DNA from: Kingdonia uniflora
Lineage: Eukaryota; Streptophyta; Magnoliopsida; Ranunculales; Circaeasteraceae
Direction: 5' to 3'
Length of the DNA: 64,000 nt
Assembly (NCBI GenBank): GCA_014058105.1
Contig: JACGCM010000677.1
Location: 1-64,000, forward strand
Each line of letters opens with the position of its first letter. The first letter of the stretch is position 1. The position numbers and the translations under genes were made by a program. Below the pieces are notes generated by a model, which had not been told where the DNA came from, searched no databases, and worked only from the letters and a program-made list of their open reading frames with translations. This document shows, piece by piece, positions 58,736 through 64,000 of this stretch.

Positions 58736-58986
58736 ATTTTTGAAATGCTGAAATTTTACTTGAGTGCATCATACTTTGGGAGATATTGATGGCTCGACTA
58801 TTCTAGCAGACAAATGCTTGGTCACAGGCCTTTACCAAGGCCCAAAACTAATATCACGGTAGCTGAGATAGGCACTTGATAATCTGAAGATTGCTTGAGG
58901 GACGGAGGCCTCGCTAGTGTCTGAGAATAAAACTTCAAAACGAGATCTGGCGGCTATCAATGATGTATTCGAGAAAAGATTTTAGG

Positions 58987-59145
58987 CTTCAAACTCCTAC
59001 CGATGTTTTTCGCACTCCTGGTACAGCTGTGTTGGGTGTCGCTCCTCAGCTTGAGTGAATTGCTGGGAAAGTAGGGCGAGCTGGGCGGCCACTCCATCGA
59101 CGAAGTTTTCGGCATGGGTGGACATATAATGGAGGGTGGGGGTCA
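58987..59145 (-). pseudogene. T2 gag N-terminal remnant
   Basis: About 50 codons starting MTPTLHYMSTHAENFVDGV and containing LALLSQQFTQAEERHPTQLYQ align with T1 gag from its ATG at 44929. Coding ends at the internal deletion. Packaging signals in the leader would still be present. Confidence 0.7.
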
Positions 59146-59228
59146 TTGAGGATAATCTGTAGGAGTTGGAGATGGGAGAAAATGAGCATGGGAGATTGGT
59201 ATGGTGGGCAAGCAAAGACGGCACCAAA

Positions 59229-59947
59229 TGTAGGGGCCAAACTTCTTGCGGAGGCAAAGTCGGCTCTTACACCACGGGATTTATCTTCTATCAGGGGGTT
59301 CAAGTATATAATCTATAGCATAAATAATCTACTGACTATATACTTGCGTGGAGGCCAAGAATGTGACGTTCCACGACCTCTTATGAGAATTTTTTAGAGA
59401 GTTTGTATTACTGTCGAATAGTCGAGGGTTCGAGTACTGTGTGTTTTACAGAGTGATAGAAGGTAAACTGTAAGGGCTTAGGGGAGTGATTTTCTAACCC
59501 CTCTATGGTTCCCCATCCCTCCTATTTAGAGAACATAGAAAGGGCTGAGTTATCATAGGTGGTTAAATTACATGTCTACCCTCACGGTATCAGGTGGGTA
59601 TCCCGGAGTTGGTGTTGACGCCAGAAATGTCGGGTCTGGCACTATGCTCTAATAGTACAGCAGATGTTGGGTCTGTCATTGTAGCTGTAAGGACATATAG
59701 AATTGCTCTTCCTGTCTGGTGAGCTGGCTGTCTTACACGTCTGCCTTCGGCCACATATGAAAGTGGTTGAAGTATTTCTGATGCTGATGTAGAGATCATC
59801 ATCGAGGCTTCGTCTTCGAGGCTTCATCTTCATGTATTCTTGGAAAGCTTATTTATGGATTGAGTGGTCTTCGAGGTATTCGAGTAAGCTTCAAAGTTGC
59901 CTTCAAGTGTTCGACTGGAGGTACAAGGCTGCGAGTAGGCTACTACA
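59229..59947 (-). repeat. 5' LTR of T2
   Basis: Starts TGTAGGGGCCAAAC and ends GGCTACTACA, 719 bases. It is preceded by TTTGGTGCCGTC (minus strand), the primer binding site. Confidence 0.88.
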
Positions 59948-60368
59948 GAGCCTGCTTTTTCCAGTTTTTAATCTCCACTTTAAGTCTCCGTAATTTTATC
60001 ATGATGTTGAATAAGGGAGCGGCAGAGAAAGGATGATTCTAGCAATTCTCAACCATTTCTTTAAACCCATTCACCTTACTCCAAGATTGCAAATAACGGA
60101 AAGGTATGTTACTCGGTTTAACTATATCATTGTACTCACCAAAAAGAAGAGAGTGATCAGACTTAGTTCGGGGAAACACCTTGACCTTCCATTTGTGGAA
60201 TTTGTAATTCCAACTATCATTAATGAGACTTCTATCTAGTACACTCAATATTCTCATCACCCCTTTTTGACCATTGCACCAGGTAAAAGTGACACCCGTC
60301 GTCACACTTTCTGCAAGGCAAGCTGCATCCAAAAAATCAAAGAAGTCTACAACTACTCTTCTACAAGG

Positions 60369-60968
60369 CTTTTACAATAAGTAAGATACCTTGGAAGTTT
60401 TGAAGCAAGTGGAGGCAACAACTCACATCTATCCAATCAATCTTCTTTAGCTCAACCTAGAGAGAAGCAAATTTCTTGGTAGACGCTACAGCTAGGAGAG
60501 GCTCCAGAGCTTACCTACCTTTTGAGGAATGGGTTGAGGGTAGATTGGAGTGTCTGACAAGAATTGAAGTCCCTCATACTGAGTACTACAGATTTCGTTG
60601 ATCAAGATATATTCTTGCATTTTGCATTTTGTATTCAAATAAAACTTCTCCTGTTCAAATATATTCTTGACTGAGTGATTTTATTCGAATAGAACTTTTC
60701 CTATTTGAATACACTCTTAACAGAGTGATTTTATTTGAATAGAACTAGCTCTGTTCGAATACATTTTAGGCTGAGATGGTTTATTCAAATAGACCATAAA
60801 TCAATTTGAATATATATTATTTTATTCGAATAAATTTTTAGTCTATTCAAACGGAGTCGTGTTTTAGCTTTTCTTTTGAGCGTTTATGGGCTTGTCTGCG
60901 GTTTGTATGTATCTTATACCTTATGATTCAGCATATATAAAAAGTCTTAACTTTTTGCTAAAACAAAA
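60369..60968 (+). mobile_element. LINE3: 5'-truncated LINE 3' end, plus strand, inside LINE2
   Basis: A 600-base insertion flanked by a perfect 12-base duplication TCTTCTACAAGG (60357-60368 and 60969-60980), ending in CTAAAACAAAA. It contains the end of an RNase H domain and a 3' untranslated region that match the reverse complement of LINE2's own 3' end (50290-50890). It is therefore a truncated copy of the same family in the opposite orientation. LINE2 endonuclease coding (RPPC...FFDFLDAACL) continues cleanly across the site. Confidence 0.9.
60640..60860 (+). repeat. TTCGAATA minisatellite in LINE3 3' UTR
   Basis: The same ~52-base unit as in LINE2 in the opposite orientation: ATTCGAATAGAACTTTTCC, GAATACACTCTTAACAGAG, then degenerate units. 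The two arrays thus form long inverted repeats about 10 kb apart. Confidence 0.78.
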
Positions 60969-61399
60969 TCTTCTACAAGGAGGTTTTCTTCCCTTTTTTT
61001 TTTCTGACATTCTAAGTACCATATTGAAGTCTCCAAAGATCAGCTCTATAGATAGGCAGACATTCCGCATGAATGAAAGTAGGAAGGCAATTCATAAAGA
61101 GGATATTTATGTACTGACTGTTACTCAGAACCACACTCGGATTTTGGAGACCTTCATTCGAAAGAATCCAGATGTTTCCTTTATGTACCCGAACCTCATT
61201 AGTGATAATCATATTATTGTATCCTAAAATACGAATTCCTTTAGAAAAAAAAATTGGTTCTACAAACCTAATAATATTAGAAATTAGCCCCAAGAATTTT
61301 TTTCTTATATAGGTCATGGAATTTTTATTACCTAGACCTCTTGCATTCTAAAAAAGCACTCTCTTTGCAAACCTGTATTAGAACATGTAACTCTAGGGT

Positions 61400-63100
61400 C
61401 TATAGTGTAAACTCGACCCCCTTTAATAATTTGATTAGGTAATAACCCTTGATCTTCTTCTTCTATGATATCTGCTCAGCTATCCGGGTTTAGAAGTTTC
61501 CTCACCTCCTCAATTGGACTATTCTAATCTCCCGAGTTATCTCCAGATTTAAATCGACTTTGTGGGGTCCCCTCACTGTTGCCGGTATTTGTATCCCCTT
61601 CGTCTCCCTTGTTCACTTCATTTCTAGAAACCCTTTGCCCACTAGTATCTTGTTCTTCTCCATCGCTAAGAGCATGATATTTGTTCGTCAAGCCGATGTC
61701 CCCAAACAGGAGCTTGAAATTAGTCTTAGGTAAGACACTTCCTCCTCTTCTTGCTCTGGGGGTAGACCATTCTCCCTGTTCTATCGATTTTTCAACCTGA
61801 CCAGTATGGGGTCTCTCATTATCTGCGGCTAAAATATCCTAAAAATAAGTATGTGTATTTGGTGGTCCTTGGAAGTTCTTCCCATTCTCCGGCTTGCTCT
61901 GTACCCCATCCTCCCTAGGAACTACGTTACTATTTCCAGTGCTCTTTGTAGTCCTAGGTTTTTTAATGCCTTTGGCACTTGTAGTCCCAGTTCTTTGTAT
62001 CACCTTACACTCCGTAATGCTATGTCCAACGTTCTTACAATGATTGCAAAATTTTGGAACCCAATATAGGAGAATCTCTTGGTTAATAAGTTTACCCTCA
62101 ACGTCAATAAAAATATGATTAGGAATAGGCTTTGAAACATCAATATCCACAAAAATACTAGCACGATACCCATAGTCATGATTAATTGTTGACCTATCCA
62201 GGTGGATTGGTGTACTTAATGTCTTCCCCTAGGACATAACAATCTTTTGACTCCATAGTTTACTTGGTAATCCTGGAAATTTATACCAAATTAGAACATC
62301 GTGTTGTGATGATTATCCGCTGAGAAAAGTGGACTCTATGGCATCAAACGCATGGGCATCTTCTATACAATCCAAGGTCCATAACCCCATATGTGAATCT
62401 TATCTCTTTCATTATCGAGTGTGATGATGAAGAAGCCATTCCCTAATGGGATTAGCTTGCAATATCCAGAGAGTTTCTACTGTGTTCAAGCGTATTCCTG
62501 AACAGCCTTAAATTTTACCTTATGAAGATCCAGGCACCCGGCCAAGCTAAACTGAAACCGGGATACCCCCATATGAGCCTCTCCTGTAGGGAAAAAGACA
62601 AATGAAGTATTATCCCGCATCTCCAGATCCAGAAGTGATGTAGCTTCAGCTGGGGTATCCGTGTTCAAAGTAGATTCAGAGATTTTACCATGGAGAGAGG
62701 AAGTCTCTATAACCTGATCTTCTTTGGACTGTTACAATCCTGGCATGCTGGGATGTTTTACGATTTCTCCTATAGCTGCGGCTTAATTCGTCTCGTTCCC
62801 TTCTGCCATTTTCATAAAGCCCCAGTGACATACAACCCTTTGTTCTTGACCCGATTGTTCCATGATTGCTTCAGTGGTTTAACCAATTGAGACCTGAATC
62901 TCGTGCAGAGCGAAATAATCTTCACTACGGATAGCTGGAGTGGTCAGGGAGATGGTGGAAGTTGTACTTACAGAAGGGTTCTGGATAAGTTTCCTCAGTA
63001 ATGATGCCAAATCATCTAAACCCTCGTTGCCGAAAGAACTTCTTTCTCGAATTAGAAGCTCTTGAAGGAAATTTAGTATGGGGAGATCCATCTTGCTCAA
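61400..63100 (-). pseudogene. LINE2 ORF1 (DUF4283, CCHC knuckle)
   Basis: The start is MDLPILNFLQELLIRERSS near 63091. The DUF4283-like region is RFQFSLAG, VKFKAVQEYA, KLSGYCKLIPLGNGFFIITL (62600-62400). The knuckle FCNHCKNVGHSITEC is at 62056-62012, preceded by IFIDVEGK and LLYWVPKF, then a basic tail. It is interrupted by stops. ORF1 is the RNA-binding protein of the LINE particle. Confidence 0.82.
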
Positions 63101-63220
63101 GTTTGATAATCGATTAGGGATTCAAGGGTTTCAAGGAATCAAATTTGCATAGTTTGATTGAATTTCTGAGGGTTTACAAATTTGGATATTATATCTGTGC
63201 TAGATTAACAGAAACCCTAA

Positions 63221-63480
63221 TCAATCTCTGTGATTAAGACTAAGGTAATACTTGTTTTGCATCAAAGACTCTACTAGACATAAAATAAAGTAAAAGTAAA
63301 AAGTAAAGCTAGCTTTCATCTACCTTAATATGGCTGCAACATTATACCAATTAAATAAGGATAACACTTGGTTTTGCTGACTCTACTGAATCACTGCGAT
63401 TAAAACAAAGGTAATACTAGTTTTCAATCAAAGACTATACCAGACATAAGATAAAGCAAAGGTAAAACTTGCTTTTATCT
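63221..63480. repeat. ~160-base tandem repeat of G2, right of LINE2
   Basis: The same array continues after LINE2, with unit marks AATCTCTGTGATTAAGAC at 63223 and AATCACTGCGATTAAAAC at 63389 (166-base spacing), then a partial unit to about 63480. The split shows the array predates LINE2. Confidence 0.88.
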
Positions 63481-63489
63481 CTCAACTTG

Positions 63490-64000
63490 TCTATAACAGC
63501 TACTTTTTATTTTAGGTTACATATACATACTCTATAATTGATTCTTTTTTGCTGTTTGTATGTCAGCTACGCTTTCCCCTACAATAGGAGGTCGATCAGC
63601 CATAAATTTTTAAGCTCGAGCAGTCACAACAATCCTACCATGCTCTATTAATTCAGCTGGTCGAGGGCCTAAATCTGTTTCCATGGACTACATACAAATT
63701 CCTCGATCTATATCAGCTCCGCAAATACATCCCCAGTCTGACAAACTGTTAAACAAGGTATCTCTTTCTGACTCAAGCCTTTTTATCTCCTCTACAAAAT
63801 AGGCAATCACTGCCCTCAATAATTCTGAGTGTGATGCTTCGGTTATAACCGACCTTCAGAAATTCGTTGTTGCCCTCTTAAGACGTTCTTCCGACCTCGT
63901 ATACCGCTCTTTTAGCCATTTAATTTATCTATCAACTCGATATGTTAAAGCAATGTTCTCTTCCGATTTCTTGTTAGCTTTAGCTGATTCAACATGATTA
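63490..64000 (-). pseudogene. G2 antisense coiled-coil ORF, C-terminal part
   Basis: On the minus strand, entering from the right edge: SAKANKKSEENIALTYRVD, WLKERYTRSEERLKRATTNF, SHSELLRAVIAYFVEEIKRL, ESERDTLFNSLSDWGCICG, and GRIVVTARA. The (E/F)-x-x-RLE-x-ER-(D/E)T-(L/V) block and the GADIDRG-like follow-on correspond to 47299-46895 in G1. It lies downstream of integrase and the tandem array, opposite to gag-pol. Stops interrupt it. The N-terminal part is beyond the window. Confidence 0.6.

Larger units (their letters stand above)
53889..59947 (-). mobile_element. T2: T-family deletion derivative inserted in LINE2
   Basis: A 6059-base element with two LTRs (53889-54537 and 59229-59947), polypurine tract, the full antisense region, ~50 codons of gag, and a primer site. 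At 58986/58987 antisense-ORF sequence (T1 equivalent about 38985) joins gag leader sequence (T1 equivalent about 44770), so about 5.8 kb containing most of gag, all of pol and the tandem repeats are missing. The flanking 5-base sequences GGGTC and GAGCC are a decayed target duplication. LINE2 reverse transcriptase coding resumes on both sides. Confidence 0.88.
50890..61375 (-). pseudogene. LINE2 ORF2: endonuclease, reverse transcriptase, RNase H
   Basis: The minus-strand order is endonuclease start NARGLGNKNSMTYIRK (about 61350), ILGYNNMIITNE and GNIWIL (61317-61012), the LINE3 insertion, FFDFLDAACLAE and TFTWCNGQ (60345-60270) and KSDHSLLFG (about 60160). After T2 come FHNKKELERKILQLQ and FKWIFAGDRSTAYFHRAT, then reverse transcriptase NSPGPDRF and IPKIKKLSRVKDYRPICL (53602-53162), GLKKGDPLSPLLFAIAEDIL (52850), FVDDIFLFVNG (about 52680) and VTYLGIPLVQGR. 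The zinc-binding RT C-terminal domain (CVHCGSNAEMEDYLFFEC, 51550-51490) and RNase H (CDGSALGNPGPS, 51060-51100) follow. Key residues are mostly kept. Stops and two insertions inactivate it. Confidence 0.88.
50287..63220 (-). mobile_element. LINE2: L1-type LINE, minus strand, with two nested insertions
   Basis: A full-length LINE read right to left: 5' end near 63218 (TAGGGTTTCTGTTAATC), ORF1, ORF2, a 3' untranslated region with a TTCGAATA minisatellite, and a short A tail at 50287-50293. A decayed target duplication is likely (AATCTTTGTAAATT at 50275 and AATCTCTGTGATT at 63223). LINE3 is inserted in the endonuclease (60369-60968) and T2 between endonuclease and reverse transcriptase (53889-59947). 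It is distinct in sequence from LINE1. Confidence 0.85.
48690..64000 (+). mobile_element. Ty3/gypsy Tat-like element G2, 5'-truncated, runs off the window
   Basis: G2 begins abruptly inside integrase (GLCGSYAVGQSL-like) at about 48690. It continues with integrase core and C-terminus, a 3' AT-rich leader, a ~160-base tandem array, and an antisense coiled-coil ORF to the window end. LINE2 (50287-63220) is inserted in the tandem array. Its integrase differs from G1's throughout, so it is a separate family member rather than a duplicate. Its 5' LTR, gag and most of pol are absent. Confidence 0.7.

Noticed and set aside
60886..61227. 113-residue plus-strand frame
   Set aside because: It crosses the LINE3 insertion boundary and reads LINE2 endonuclease in antisense; a chance fusion.

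Overview
This window looks like transposon-dense nuclear DNA from a flowering plant, probably a eudicot. It is AT-rich and holds nested LTR retrotransposons of the Ty3/gypsy Tat type, plant L1-type LINEs, a CACTA element, a hAT-like element, and fragments of plant genes (histone H2A, cytosolic ribosomal protein uL2, GH27 alpha-galactosidase, a chloroplast EamA/WAT1-type transporter). I see no rRNA, tRNA, CRISPR or bacterial operon. All identifications rest on reading motifs by eye; no search was run. Family letters (T, G, LINE1-3) are mine.

Layout, left to right. (1) 1-933: LTR and start of the internal region of a minus-strand Tat-like element (T0). (2) 1928-8440: a decayed plus-strand DUF1985/Ulp1-protease-like gene, split by a 1.4-kb hAT-like element (4498-5904) carrying an intronless uL2 pseudogene. 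The gene's introns are full of a TCATTTGT motif and part of it is a tandem exon-intron array. (3) 9788-16586: a 6.8-kb non-autonomous CACTA element with TTA target duplications. It carries exons and introns of an alpha-galactosidase joined to exons of an EamA transporter. (4) 16587-22667: low-repeat flank with two H2A exon-2 pseudogenes, a 1.2-kb imperfect hairpin, and a two-exon defensin-like gene whose start codon is GTG. (5) 22668-48689: plus-strand Tat element G1, interrupted by LINE1 (23881-29804) in its 5' part and by the 11.2-kb minus-strand element T1 (34539-45763) inside its integrase. (6) 48690-64000: a second plus-strand Tat element, G2, starting abruptly within integrase. Its 3' tandem repeats are split by a minus-strand LINE2 (50287-63220). 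LINE2 in turn contains T2 (53889-59947), a deletion derivative of the T family, and LINE3 (60369-60968), a 5'-truncated LINE copy in the opposite orientation.

The most unusual theme is antisense coding. T1 and T2 carry gag-pol on the minus strand and a second, intron-containing gene set on the plus strand between pol and the 3' LTR: a short conserved ORF, then a larger one with a domain resembling the 'putative gypsy type transposon' family (Transposase_28) and a coiled-coil tail. G1 and G2 carry coiled-coil ORFs in the equivalent antisense position. T2 lost nearly all of gag-pol but kept the antisense region. Extra antisense ORFs are known in Tat-lineage elements, so this is a rich example of a known but poorly understood feature. 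The other strong point is DNA-transposon capture of host genes. No cellular gene in the window is clearly intact, with the possible exception of the defensin-like gene.
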